NCBI RefSeq assembly: GCF_947498515.1
Contig: NZ_CANMKO010000009.1
Span: 62,001-126,000, forward strand
Origin: an uncultured Pelagimonas sp.
Lineage (GTDB): Bacteria; Pseudomonadota; Alphaproteobacteria; Rhodobacterales; Rhodobacteraceae
Direction: 5' to 3'
DNA length: 64,000 nt
How positions within the stretch are numbered: position 1 is the first letter of the stretch; the number at the start of each line of letters is the position of its first letter. This document shows positions 41,237 through 49,688 of the stretch, piece by piece. The notes below the pieces were generated by a model. The model was not told where the DNA came from, did no database searches, and worked only from the letters and a program-made list of their open reading frames with translations. The translations under genes were made by a program, and so were the position numbers.

Positions 41237-42796
41237 TTAGCGCACCCAGACCTCGACCCGCCGGTTCACCTGACGCCCCCAGGACGTTTCATCGCAAGCC
41301 ATGGGCATGGCCTCACCAAAGGCATCGGTCAGCACTTCAATTTGATCCAAATCCGCTGTTTCAGCGGTCTGTTCAACTGCGCGACGCACGGTTTCGGCGC
41401 GTTTTCGGGCAATTGTCAAATTCCCCTGAGCCGGACCAACCCCGTCCGAGAACCCAACAAAGACCAGCTTTCGTCCGTCATAAATCCCGGCCTCGAGAGA
41501 GCGCGCGAGTTGTTGAACATTTGAACGGGATTGCGCATCTAACCGGGTCGATCCGGTTTCAAACCGAAAGGATGTGGTAAGGCGGCGCATTTCTGACAGG
41601 GTTCGTGTCAGGCGTTTGAGCTCCTTTAACGAGTTGTCGCCATCTGTCACGAGCACCGCATTCGTGAACCGGTTTCCCTGCAAATCGACGGGGATTTCCT
41701 CGGGAGCTTGGTCAACAAATCCCGCTCTCCGGATGACAATTTGTGCCGGTGGTGTGCGCGTAAATGTCAAAAACTCACGGGCCAAAGCCGGGAGGCGGCG
41801 GGCTGGAACATATAGAAACATAGGTGCGGTTAATGGGAAATCTTCGGTTTTGATCGAGCGACGCGCAGCGCGCAACGAGAAGCCACAATTCCCGCCGATC
41901 AATAAAGGCTTGGCGTTTCCGATGTCAGAAAAACTGGCGATGCCAATGCCAAATGGGTCCCTCGCGACGGCATCCGCCAATTTTGCGTTCGTATTGTAAC
42001 GCTCCGCAGAAGCGGTCAACGTTGTCTGAGCCGGGTGTAGGATTTTGTCTTCTAGCTCCTGCGACAGGCCCGAGTTGGCATCGCGGACATGGACGGTGAC
42101 CGGGGCATCGGGGCCTCCTAACTCTCGCCAATTTGACAGTTTGCCTGAGAGGACCCTTGCTAGATCAGTTAGCGAAATCTTGTTAACCGGATTGTTGGCC
42201 GCGACCACAGGCACCAATGCATCCAAAGCCAAAACACGCGCGCGATTGGGGGTTTCGAGATTGCCAAGGCCCGCCTCTCGCGCCAGCGCGATTTCTGAAG
42301 GGCGGATTTCGCGCAGTGACATGACGATATCCGCTTCTCCGGCCAACAGGTCGGCGAAACCCTCGTCGGTGTTGGTTACGCGAAAGGTAAAAATCCCGAC
42401 CATTTTACCGCTACGCGTATCGCTGAGAATATAGGCAAAGCGGTTTTCACCAATCGTCTGTCGTTTGGCATTTAGCCCGTTGCGCAAAGCAAAAGATTCC
42501 AACAATGCAGGCATCAAAACCGAGCCAACAGTAGCGGACCCAGACACCGAGAGTTCGGCGACATAGTCCGTGAGCGATGGGCAAGACGGTCCGTCGCACA
42601 GCACACCAGAGCTATCGACGGTTAGCTCGCCAAATTTGGTATCGATACGGTAAAACTCGCCGTCAAACCCAAGAAAGGTGCCGGTCAATTCGATCGCGCC
42701 ATCGCGGGACCGGAGGGTGATGTCTTGGGCAAACGCCGAAGACACGATCCCTAAAATGAAAAGTGCGGCGAATATCGCCGCACGCCAAATGTGCAT
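41237..42796 (-). CDS. Periplasmic substrate-binding (PstS-like) and OmpA fusion protein
   Basis: A 519-residue exported protein. A signal peptide (about 1-23, ending A-F-A) precedes a region of about 70 residues, then a phosphate-binding-like periplasmic domain (about 75-340; the VSGSATVGSVLMPAL opening matches the PstS phosphate loop G-S-x-T, and SLREIRPSEIALA is in the expected place). The C-terminal 120 residues are an OmpA-like peptidoglycan-binding domain (FVGFSDGVG near 445, RKRAETVRRAV near 463, NRRVEVWV at the end). The fusion would hold a solute-binding domain at the cell wall. No ABC transporter genes are nearby. It is the last gene after secA in the same direction. Confidence 0.82.
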   Translation of the reverse strand: MHIWRAAIFAALFILGIVSSAFAQDITLRSRDGAIELTGTFLGFDGEFYRIDTKFGELTVDSSGVLCDGPSCPSLTDYVAELSVSGSATVGSVLMPALLESFALRNGLNAKRQTIGENRFAYILSDTRSGKMVGIFTFRVTNTDEGFADLLAGEADIVMSLREIRPSEIALAREAGLGNLETPNRARVLALDALVPVVAANNPVNKISLTDLARVLSGKLSNWRELGGPDAPVTVHVRDANSGLSQELEDKILHPAQTTLTASAERYNTNAKLADAVARDPFGIGIASFSDIGNAKPLLIGGNCGFSLRAARRSIKTEDFPLTAPMFLYVPARRLPALAREFLTFTRTPPAQIVIRRAGFVDQAPEEIPVDLQGNRFTNAVLVTDGDNSLKELKRLTRTLSEMRRLTTSFRFETGSTRLDAQSRSNVQQLARSLEAGIYDGRKLVFVGFSDGVGPAQGNLTIARKRAETVRRAVEQTAETADLDQIEVLTDAFGEAMPMACDETSWGRQVNRRVEVWVR

Positions 42797-42818
42797 ATCT
42801 TGTCCTGCCTGGCGCGAA

Positions 42819-43790
42819 TTACCTCGCGGCGATTGTCAGGTCTTGGACAAGATTATTCAACACCAGAAAGTCACCTGTGCTGTCGCAGCCCGGAATTTCT
42901 AACGTCATGTCGCGAACACGCAGGTCAGAACCGGCTGTCATCTCAAATGTTTGCGCCTCAACACGGGTTTCGCAATTGGCACCTGTGACCTCGGCCTCAA
43001 CCGACAAGGCGATATCGCCGCTGCGTTTGGTCGTGCCGCTCGGGTAAGAATAGATTTCCGCCAAAAGGGCTTCGGGCGAGTCGGATTGACCGAGCCGGGT
43101 CAAGAAACCACCTTCGCCGCGGGCCGCTGCGGTCAAATCGCCAGCTGTTGAGGCCCAAACGTGGCCATCTCCGAAATAGTCGGCGTTGAATTCACGGGCA
43201 TGTAATTGCAGGCCTGCATCGCCTTTCCACTGCAACACGACACGGTCGTAGAATGGCATTGAGGTAACGTCTGCTGTTGCCATTGCACCGTCACCGCTTG
43301 CAAAGGACGCCATGAAGACGGCCGCTTCGGCAAGGGCTGGCACGGATACGTCAAGGGACCCGTCGGGTTGCATGACTTCGGTGAACACCATTCCTTGGTG
43401 ATGGATTGTGACGCGTTCGCTGGCGTGACAGGCCGATGACAGCGAAAGGTTAACCATCGCACCAGCGGCAGGGCTTGCTTCCATGCGAACGTCACAGCCA
43501 AAGCTTTCAGCGCTGTTTTCTTGTGGCAATTCGGTGCCAGTCAAACCGGCATCGGCGGCCGCAAGTTCAACAGATTGACCGGGCATTTCAATATCAAACT
43601 GCAAATCAGTTGGCGGGATAGGAATGGCGGTCGCCGAGGACACTTCGGTGATGTCCGAGACTTCCAGCGGGCCGACCTGAGCCGATTTACCCTGACCCGG
43701 AAGGGCGAGGCCGAATTGCATGACGTAGCCAATACCCAAGGCGCAGACCAAGGTTGTACCAGCCAGTAGATAACTCTTGAGACGCGCCAT
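42819..43790 (-). CDS. Exported protein of unknown function downstream of secA
   Basis: A 323-residue protein with one N-terminal membrane helix or signal anchor at about residues 5-24, then a beta-rich periplasmic region with six cysteines and repeated segments of 20-30 residues (VTIHHQGMVFTEVMQPDGSL, LEIPGCDS). I recall homologues in the same place after secA in Rhodobacteraceae, sometimes annotated as translocase because of that neighbour; nothing in the sequence supports a translocase function. Its AGGAGG ribosome-binding site, five bases before the ATG, is fully paired with CCTCCT in an upstream hairpin, so translation may be regulated. The OmpA-fusion gene follows by 22 bases. Confidence 0.75.
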   Translation of the reverse strand: MARLKSYLLAGTTLVCALGIGYVMQFGLALPGQGKSAQVGPLEVSDITEVSSATAIPIPPTDLQFDIEMPGQSVELAAADAGLTGTELPQENSAESFGCDVRMEASPAAGAMVNLSLSSACHASERVTIHHQGMVFTEVMQPDGSLDVSVPALAEAAVFMASFASGDGAMATADVTSMPFYDRVVLQWKGDAGLQLHAREFNADYFGDGHVWASTAGDLTAAARGEGGFLTRLGQSDSPEALLAEIYSYPSGTTKRSGDIALSVEAEVTGANCETRVEAQTFEMTAGSDLRVRDMTLEIPGCDSTGDFLVLNNLVQDLTIAAR

Positions 43791-43794
43791 TTTG

Positions 43795-43821
43795 GCCTCC
43801 TGTCTATTTCGATCAGGAGGC
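43795..43821 (-). promoter_or_regulatory. Hairpin that sequesters the Shine-Dalgarno sequence
   Basis: On the minus strand GCCTCCTG (43821-43814) pairs perfectly with CAGGAGGC (43802-43795) around an 11-base loop. The AGGAGG inside the second arm is the ribosome-binding site of the gene starting at 43790. Such a layout is typical of RNA thermometers or translational switches. Confidence 0.65.
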
Positions 43822-43859
43822 AGGTTGGCAGCTAAACGTGGCAGGTCTGGGGCAGGGGG

Positions 43860-43909
43860 GCGGAGTCATTTGGGCATTTCTGCGCGGTAAATCTGACCGC
43901 TGACTCCGC
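43860..43909. other. Nested stem structure between secA and the next gene
   Basis: GCGGAGTCA (43860-43868) and TGACTCCGC (43901-43909) form a perfect 9 bp outer stem; GCGGT (43884-43888) and ACCGC (43896-43900) form an inner stem next to it. It lies ten bases after the secA stop. There is no T tract, so it may stabilise the secA mRNA 3' end or reduce read-through. Confidence 0.55.
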
Positions 43910-43919
43910 GTGCTGTTTC

Positions 43920-46634
43920 TTAGGCGATGCGACCGTGGCAGTGTTTGAACTTGTTGCCAGAGCCACATGGGCATTGATCATTACGCCCGGGATTGCCCCA
44001 GGTTGATTGATCGTTTTCATCAAAACCGGCGATGAGCGGTTCCGGGGCATCGGTGGGTTGTGTCGGTGCTGATGACGCATCTGCGGCTTGCTGAACGGCT
44101 TGTTGTTGCGCCATTTGCTGCTGCATCATCTCTGCCATCATCGCCTTTTGCTCATCTTCCGTCATCGGACGGACCTGAGCCAATTGGGTGGTGACAGTTT
44201 CACGCAGCGATTCGAGCAAGTTTTCAAACAGCTGGAACGCCTCGGTTTTGTATTCGTTCAGCGGATCCCGCTGGGCATAGCCCCGGAACCCGACAACCGA
44301 ACGGAGGTGTTCAAGCGTCAACAGGTGTTCACGCCACTTGCCGTCGATGGTTTGCAACAGGAACTGTTTTTCGATCTGGCGCATGGTGTCCGCGCCAAAG
44401 GCCTCGGCCTTTTCGGCCATCAATGTGTCGCTGGCCTCTTCAAGACGTTCGCGGATCACGTCCTGATCCACGCCATCTTCATCGGCCCAGCCGATCAGCG
44501 GCAGATCAAGCCCCAGCTTTTCAATAGACGCAGCATATAGGCCCTGCATGTTCCATTGTTCGGCATAGGTTTTGTCAGGCGCGTAGATGTCGACCAACTC
44601 GTCGATCACTTCGTGACGCATGTCCTGTACGATTTCCGACAGGTCCTCGGCTTCCATGATTTCACGGCGCTGCGAGAAGATCACCTTACGTTGATCGTTC
44701 ATCACGTCATCGAATTTCAAAAGCTGCTTACGAATGTCAAAGTTGCGGCCTTCGACTTTGGCTTGGGCGCGCTCCAGCGATTTGTTCACCCAAGGGTGAA
44801 TGATCGCCTCGCCTTCTTTCATACCAAGGCTGGACAGCACTTTATCAAGCCGTTCCGACCCAAAGATCCGCATCAGGTCATCTTCGAGGCTTAGGAAGAA
44901 GGACGAGCGGCCCGGGTCACCCTGACGGCCAGATCGGCCGCGCAGCTGATTGTCGATCCGACGGCTTTCGTGGCGTTCAGTCGCCAACACATAAAGGCCA
45001 CCGGCCTCTTTGACGGCGGCTTCGTCGGTGGTGTGCTCTTCTTCGATCCGCAGACGGATCGCCTCTGGGTCACCTTCAGGATCGGCGGCAATGGCCTCCA
45101 TGATCTTGAACTCAACATTGCCACCCAATTTGATGTCGGTCCCCCGACCCGCCATGTTTGTGGCGATGGTCACGGTCCCAAGTTTACCTGCATCGGCAAC
45201 GATTTGGGCTTCTTGTTCGTGCTGACGGGCGTTCAGAACGTTGTGCGGCAACTCAGCAGCCGTCAACATTTGGCTTAGCATCTCGGACTTTTCGATCGAT
45301 GTGGTGCCAACCAAGACCGGCTGACCTTTCTCATGAGAAAGCTTGACCTCTTCGACAATCGCCTCGAACTTTTCGCGCGCGGTGCGGTACACTTTGTCGT
45401 CGTCATCAATCCGAGCGATGGGGCGGTTGGTCGGAACTTCGACAACGCCCAGCCCATAGATTTCGGCAAATTCTTCGGCTTCTGTCGCCGCTGTACCGGT
45501 CATGCCGCCCAATTTGTCATAGAGGCGGAAGTAGTTCTGGAAGGTAACCGAGGCCAAGGTGACGTTCTCGGGCTGAATGTTGCAGCCCTCCTTGGCTTCA
45601 ATCGCCTGATGCAACCCTTCGGACAAACGGCGCCCAGCCATCATACGGCCGGTGAATTCGTCGATCAGAACAACTTCGCCATCACGAACGATGTAGTCTT
45701 TGTCCTTGGTGAACAAAACATGGGCACGCAGACCTTGGTTTACGTGGTGAACAAGGGTTGTCGATTCCGGATCATAGAGCGACTGACCTTCGGGGAGCAA
45801 ACCGCGGGCGTGGAGATGCTGTTCAAGGAAGTCGTTGCCGTCGTCGGTAAAGGTGACGTTCTTGGTTTTTTCGTCCACCGCATAGTGATCTTCTTGCAGA
45901 TCGGGGATCAGCTTGTCGACTTGAACATAAAGCTCGGAACGATCCTCGGCAGGGCCGGAAATGATCAGCGGTGTACGCGCTTCGTCAACCAAAATCGAAT
46001 CGACCTCATCGACGATCGCGAAATAATGATCGCGCTGGCTCATCTGGTTGAGCTCAGATTTCATATTGTCGCGCAGATAGTCAAAACCCAGCTCATTGTT
46101 GGTGGCATAGGTGATATCGGACGCATAGGCGGCTTGCTTTTCCTCGTCAGGCTGACGGGGGTAGACAACACCGGTGGTCATCCCAAGTGTGCCGTAAACC
46201 TTGCTCATCCATTCGGCATCGCGTTTGGCGAGGTAGTCGTTCACCGTCACAACATGCACACCGCGCCCGGTCAGAGCGTTCAAATAAGCGGCAAAGGTCG
46301 CCATGAGGGTCTTACCCTCACCGGTCTTCATTTCCGAGATATTGCCTTGGTGCAGGAAAATCCCGCCCATCAGCTGCACATCAAAGGCGCGCAGGCCCAA
46401 GGCGCGTTTCGCGGCCTCGCGGCAGTTTGCAAACGCCTCTGGCAGCATATCATCAAGCTTTTCGCCATCGGCGATTCGCTTTTTGTATTCTGCGGTTTTA
46501 GCGATCAGGCCAGCATCGTCGAGCTTTTCAAACTCGGCCTCCAGCGCGTTGATCTTTTCCACCAGCGGGCGGGTGGCCTTGATCTTGCGGTCATTCGGGG
46601 TGCCGAACACCTTCCGCGCGAGTTTTCCAAACAT
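43920..46634 (-). CDS. secA: Preprotein translocase ATPase SecA
   Basis: A 904-residue SecA. The Walker A motif MKTGEGKT is near residue 105, the [14 protein letters not shown] block near 210, and the helicase-type motifs [11 protein letters not shown] and [11 protein letters not shown] are in the second nucleotide-binding fold. The C-terminus carries the SecB/ribosome-binding zinc motif [14 protein letters not shown]. It drives post-translational export through SecYEG. It is divergent from a PpiC-type isomerase gene, an arrangement conserved in Rhodobacteraceae, and is followed in the same direction by two genes for exported proteins. Confidence 0.99.
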   Translation of the reverse strand: MFGKLARKVFGTPNDRKIKATRPLVEKINALEAEFEKLDDAGLIAKTAEYKKRIADGEKLDDMLPEAFANCREAAKRALGLRAFDVQLMGGIFLHQGNISEMKTGEGKTLMATFAAYLNALTGRGVHVVTVNDYLAKRDAEWMSKVYGTLGMTTGVVYPRQPDEEKQAAYASDITYATNNELGFDYLRDNMKSELNQMSQRDHYFAIVDEVDSILVDEARTPLIISGPAEDRSELYVQVDKLIPDLQEDHYAVDEKTKNVTFTDDGNDFLEQHLHARGLLPEGQSLYDPESTTLVHHVNQGLRAHVLFTKDKDYIVRDGEVVLIDEFTGRMMAGRRLSEGLHQAIEAKEGCNIQPENVTLASVTFQNYFRLYDKLGGMTGTAATEAEEFAEIYGLGVVEVPTNRPIARIDDDDKVYRTAREKFEAIVEEVKLSHEKGQPVLVGTTSIEKSEMLSQMLTAAELPHNVLNARQHEQEAQIVADAGKLGTVTIATNMAGRGTDIKLGGNVEFKIMEAIAADPEGDPEAIRLRIEEEHTTDEAAVKEAGGLYVLATERHESRRIDNQLRGRSGRQGDPGRSSFFLSLEDDLMRIFGSERLDKVLSSLGMKEGEAIIHPWVNKSLERAQAKVEGRNFDIRKQLLKFDDVMNDQRKVIFSQRREIMEAEDLSEIVQDMRHEVIDELVDIYAPDKTYAEQWNMQGLYAASIEKLGLDLPLIGWADEDGVDQDVIRERLEEASDTLMAEKAEAFGADTMRQIEKQFLLQTIDGKWREHLLTLEHLRSVVGFRGYAQRDPLNEYKTEAFQLFENLLESLRETVTTQLAQVRPMTEDEQKAMMAEMMQQQMAQQQAVQQAADASSAPTQPTDAPEPLIAGFDENDQSTWGNPGRNDQCPCGSGNKFKHCHGRIA

Positions 46635-46808
46635 GCTTGATCTACCTGTTTCATCTAACGTCTTGAGGCATCTGCTTGCCCGGCGCGCATACAGCCCATA
46701 TGACGGAAGGAAACGACCGGCCCAAACAAAGCCCTATCGGCATGTAAGGGCCGTACCATTGAGTGTCAACGCCGCGGAGGTCGCGGCCTGTCTGGAAGGA
46801 CCAAAACG

Positions 46809-47657
46809 ATGTTAAAATCCCGCAATTTCTTGGGTGCAGCGGCGCTGGCGTTCACCTTTGCCATTCCTGCGCAGGCCGAAGAGCTGGGCGTCGATAGTGT
46901 TATGGCGTCTGTTGACGGTGTCGACATCACGCTTGGTCACATGTTGATGGTGCGCGCGCTGTTGCCAGAACAGTACCAACAACTTGGCGACGATGTGTTG
47001 TGGGACGGTATCTTGGATCAGTTGATCCAGCAGCAGGTACTGTCAGCTGACTCAATGGCCGTTGAAACACCCCGCGTCCGTATCGCGTTGGATAACGAGC
47101 GCCGCACGCAGCTGGCCTCGGTTGTGATCGCGACCTTGGCAGACAAGGCCGTCACCGAAGAGGCGGTGAAGGCTGCCTATGAAGCGGAATACATGAACGC
47201 CGATCAAGGCAAGGAATACAACGCCTCGCATATTTTGGTGAACACCGAAGAAGAGGCGCAAGCGCTTGTGGGTGAGTTGAGCACTGGCGCAGATTTCGCC
47301 AGCTTGGCCAAAGACAAATCCACCGGTCCATCGGGGCCAAATGGTGGGTCTTTGGGTTGGTTTAGCAAGGGTATGATGGTTGCCCCCTTCCAAGACGCGG
47401 TTGAAAAGCTTGAGCCCGGCGCCGTGGCGGGTCCGGTCAAAACCCAATTCGGTTGGCACGTGATCAAGCTCAACGAAACCCGTATCAAAGAAGCACCTGC
47501 TCTCGATTCTGTACGTTCGGCGCTCGAAGCCCAGATTCGCCAGCAAGTGGTCGCACAGAAAATCGACGAATTGGTGGGGATGGCGAATGTGACCCGGACC
47601 AAAAAGGAAGAGGTCGACACCTCTGTCTTGTCCAAAATCGATATGTTGGAGAACTAA
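46809..47657 (+). CDS. Periplasmic parvulin-type peptidyl-prolyl isomerase
   Basis: A 282-residue exported protein: signal peptide of about 23 residues (ending P-A-Q-A), a SurA/PrsA-like N-terminal region at 30-125, and a PpiC rotamase domain at about 135-230 (ASHILVNTEEEAQ, then S-T-G-P-S-G-x-N-G-G-S-L-G-W-F and FGWHVIKLNE). It should help fold exported proteins, in line with its position opposite secA. A GGAAGG sequence precedes the ATG. The stop codon directly abuts the argJ start, so the two are co-translated although their functions are unrelated. Confidence 0.92.
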   Translation: MLKSRNFLGAAALAFTFAIPAQAEELGVDSVMASVDGVDITLGHMLMVRALLPEQYQQLGDDVLWDGILDQLIQQQVLSADSMAVETPRVRIALDNERRTQLASVVIATLADKAVTEEAVKAAYEAEYMNADQGKEYNASHILVNTEEEAQALVGELSTGADFASLAKDKSTGPSGPNGGSLGWFSKGMMVAPFQDAVEKLEPGAVAGPVKTQFGWHVIKLNETRIKEAPALDSVRSALEAQIRQQVVAQKIDELVGMANVTRTKKEEVDTSVLSKIDMLEN

Positions 47658-48878
47658 ATGTCACTGCCCCGGTCACCACTTGCCCCCCCAAGTTTCCCCG
47701 ATCTTCCCGTCATCAAAGGCGCACGTTTTTCTGCCGTTGCAGCCGGGATTAAATATCAGGGTCGAACCGATGTGATGTTGGCTCAGCTTGATCCTGGGTC
47801 GGTGGTGGCCGGGGTGTTTACCCGCTCGGCGACCCGATCATCGAACGTGTTGGATTGTCAGTCGAAAATTCAACTGGATAGCGAAGACGGAGCAGCGATT
47901 GTCGTCAATTCAGGCAATTCCAATGCCTTTACCGGCAAGGCCGGCGACGGATCGGTTGCGGCGATTTGCGCGGCCGTTGCACAAGCGACCGGACTGCCGG
48001 AAACCCGTGTCTTCACCTCGTCAACGGGCGTGATCGGTGAACGCTTGCCCCATGATCGGATCACCGCCAAGCTCGGCGATCTGGTTGCGGGTCTATCGGA
48101 TACAGCGGCCAAAGACGCCGCCGCAGCGATCATGACGACTGATACTTTCCCCAAGGGGGCGTCAGCCGAGGTCGAGATTGACGGTAAACCTGTGCGTATT
48201 GCCGGATTTGCCAAGGGCTCGGGCATGATTGCACCGGATATGGCCACCATGTTGGTCTATATCTTCACCGATGCTAAAATCGCCCGTTCTGATCTTCAAG
48301 AATTGGTTAGTGGGATCAATAATCGCACCTTCAATTGCATCACGGTGGATAGCGACACCTCGACGTCGGACACGTTGTTGATGGCGGCAACGGGCGCGTC
48401 CGGTGTTGATGTCACCGGCAACTCTACGTTTGTTTCAGCGCTACACGAGGTGTTCCTTGACCTCGCGCATCAAGTGGTCCGCGACGGGGAAGGCGCAACC
48501 AAATTTGTAGCGGTGACAGTCACGGGGGCCGCAAATGATGCCGATGCTCGAACGCACGCCTTGTCCATCGCAAATTCGCCACTGGTGAAAACCGCTGTTG
48601 CTGGCGAAGATCCGAACTGGGGGCGGATTGTCATGGCCATCGGGAAATCCGGGGCTGCCGCGGATCGCGATCTCATGTCGATCAAGTTTGGTGACGTTTT
48701 GGTTGCCGAAAATGGGTGGGTTGCAGAGACGTATCGCGAAGAAGACGGTGCCCGTTTGATGAAAGAGCAAGAGATCGACATCACCGTCGATATTGGTCTG
48801 GGTAGCGGCACATCCACCGTTTGGACATGTGATTTGACCCATCAATATATCACGATCAATGCCGATTACCGATCCTGA
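47658..48878 (+). CDS. argJ: Bifunctional ornithine acetyltransferase / N-acetylglutamate synthase
   Basis: A 406-residue ArgJ. The precursor cleaves itself at the A-T-M-L motif; the nucleophile is T197 in PDMATMLVYIFTDA. Other hallmarks are FTGKAGDGS near 91, a T-G-V-I-G-E-R-L block near 123 and EDPNWGR near 313. It transfers acetyl from N-acetylornithine to glutamate, or makes N-acetylglutamate from acetyl-CoA, in arginine biosynthesis. Its ATG starts immediately after the stop of the PpiC isomerase gene. Other arg genes are not in the window. Confidence 0.97.
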   Translation: MSLPRSPLAPPSFPDLPVIKGARFSAVAAGIKYQGRTDVMLAQLDPGSVVAGVFTRSATRSSNVLDCQSKIQLDSEDGAAIVVNSGNSNAFTGKAGDGSVAAICAAVAQATGLPETRVFTSSTGVIGERLPHDRITAKLGDLVAGLSDTAAKDAAAAIMTTDTFPKGASAEVEIDGKPVRIAGFAKGSGMIAPDMATMLVYIFTDAKIARSDLQELVSGINNRTFNCITVDSDTSTSDTLLMAATGASGVDVTGNSTFVSALHEVFLDLAHQVVRDGEGATKFVAVTVTGAANDADARTHALSIANSPLVKTAVAGEDPNWGRIVMAIGKSGAAADRDLMSIKFGDVLVAENGWVAETYREEDGARLMKEQEIDITVDIGLGSGTSTVWTCDLTHQYITINADYRS

Positions 48879-48941
48879 TCCGCTCTACACTTTTCCAACT
48901 GAACTCCGGCTACTAACCGTGAAAATAGGATTGAGACACCA

Positions 48942-49340
48942 ATGAAAACCGTACTGGTCTCTGCTGTGGCCCTGATTGATCGCGATGGCCGTGTGTTGCT
49001 TGCTCAACGTCCCGAAGGCAAATCCATGGCAGGCCTCTGGGAGTTTCCGGGGGGTAAAGTAGAGGCAGGGGAGACGCCTGAAGTTGCCCTAATTCGCGAG
49101 TTGCAGGAAGAGTTGGGGATCGATACGTGGGCAAGCTGCCTCGCCCCTCTGACCTTTGCCTCACACAGCTATGATGACTTCCATCTCCTGATGCCGCTTT
49201 TTGCCTGCCGAAAATGGGAGGGCATCCCCCAAGCGCAAGAGGGGCAAACCCTGAAATGGGTGCATGCAAATGAGTTGCGTGACTACCCAATGCCACCTGC
49301 GGACATCCCTTTGATCCCGATTCTTCGGGATTGGCTGTAA
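48942..49340 (+). CDS. mutT: MutT-type Nudix hydrolase (8-oxo-dGTP diphosphatase)
   Basis: A 132-residue Nudix protein. The Nudix box starts at GGKVEAGETPE near residue 37 and ends with the R-E-L-Q-E-E-L-G-I helix, with all conserved glycine, glutamate and arginine residues. EFPGGK just before the box is typical of MutT, which removes 8-oxo-dGTP from the nucleotide pool. The length equals that of E. coli MutT. It follows argJ by 63 bases and completes the conserved isomerase-argJ-mutT block. Other Nudix substrates remain possible. Confidence 0.92.
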   Translation: MKTVLVSAVALIDRDGRVLLAQRPEGKSMAGLWEFPGGKVEAGETPEVALIRELQEELGIDTWASCLAPLTFASHSYDDFHLLMPLFACRKWEGIPQAQEGQTLKWVHANELRDYPMPPADIPLIPILRDWL

Positions 49341-49478
49341 CCCACCCCGACTAGGCAAAAAGTTAAGAGCGATTTTTCCACGTTCAGCATTTTGCTGACC
49401 CACCGGACGCCGGTTGAAGGAATTGTTAACCATTCTTACCTAACTTCTCCCCCACAGGTATCTTTGGGGAGAACTGCC

Positions 49479-49622
49479 ATGCTCAGAACAATAACTCTCG
49501 GAAGCTGTGTCTCAGTTCAGGGGCACTATGAGAAAACTCTACCAGATGGGCGTATTTGCGTCCGGGTTGGTGAACGCTTTTATTCAGGCCATCCGGTCAA
49601 GCCGATAGCGAAAGCCGCTTAA
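49479..49622 (+). CDS. Small conserved-looking protein of unknown function (47 codons)
   Basis: A short frame encoding 47 residues that opens MLRTITLGSCVSVQG and contains LPDGRICVRVGERFYSG, which could form a small beta-barrel. ATG 49479 has an excellent ribosome-binding site (GGGGAG, seven bases away), and a strong terminator begins 20 bases after the stop, so the gene is compact and complete. I do not recognise a domain. A TTAACCATT element at 49426, upstream of it, resembles half of a CtrA site but is not a full match. It lies between mutT and the convergent infB gene. Confidence 0.65.
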   Translation: MLRTITLGSCVSVQGHYEKTLPDGRICVRVGERFYSGHPVKPIAKAA

Positions 49623-49642
49623 AGCAATTTTGGAACAAAAAA

Positions 49643-49669
49643 GCCCGCCGAATTTCGGCGGGCTTTTTT
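49643..49669. terminator. Bidirectional terminator between the small gene and infB
   Basis: A 9 bp GC-rich stem (GCCCGCCGA with TCGGCGGGC) has a run of six or more A on its left and TTTTTT on its right, so it functions on both strands: for the 47-codon gene on plus and for infB on minus. Confidence 0.9.
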
Positions 49670-49688
49670 CATTTAGAGGTCGGGATGA

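Noticed and set aside
45333-46640. Open frame of 435 codons on the plus strand
   Set aside because: It is antisense to secA, which is certain, and its product shows no domain.
49426-49440. CtrA-like site TTAACCATT...
   Set aside because: The second half is TTAC after six bases instead of TTAA after seven, so it is not a full site.
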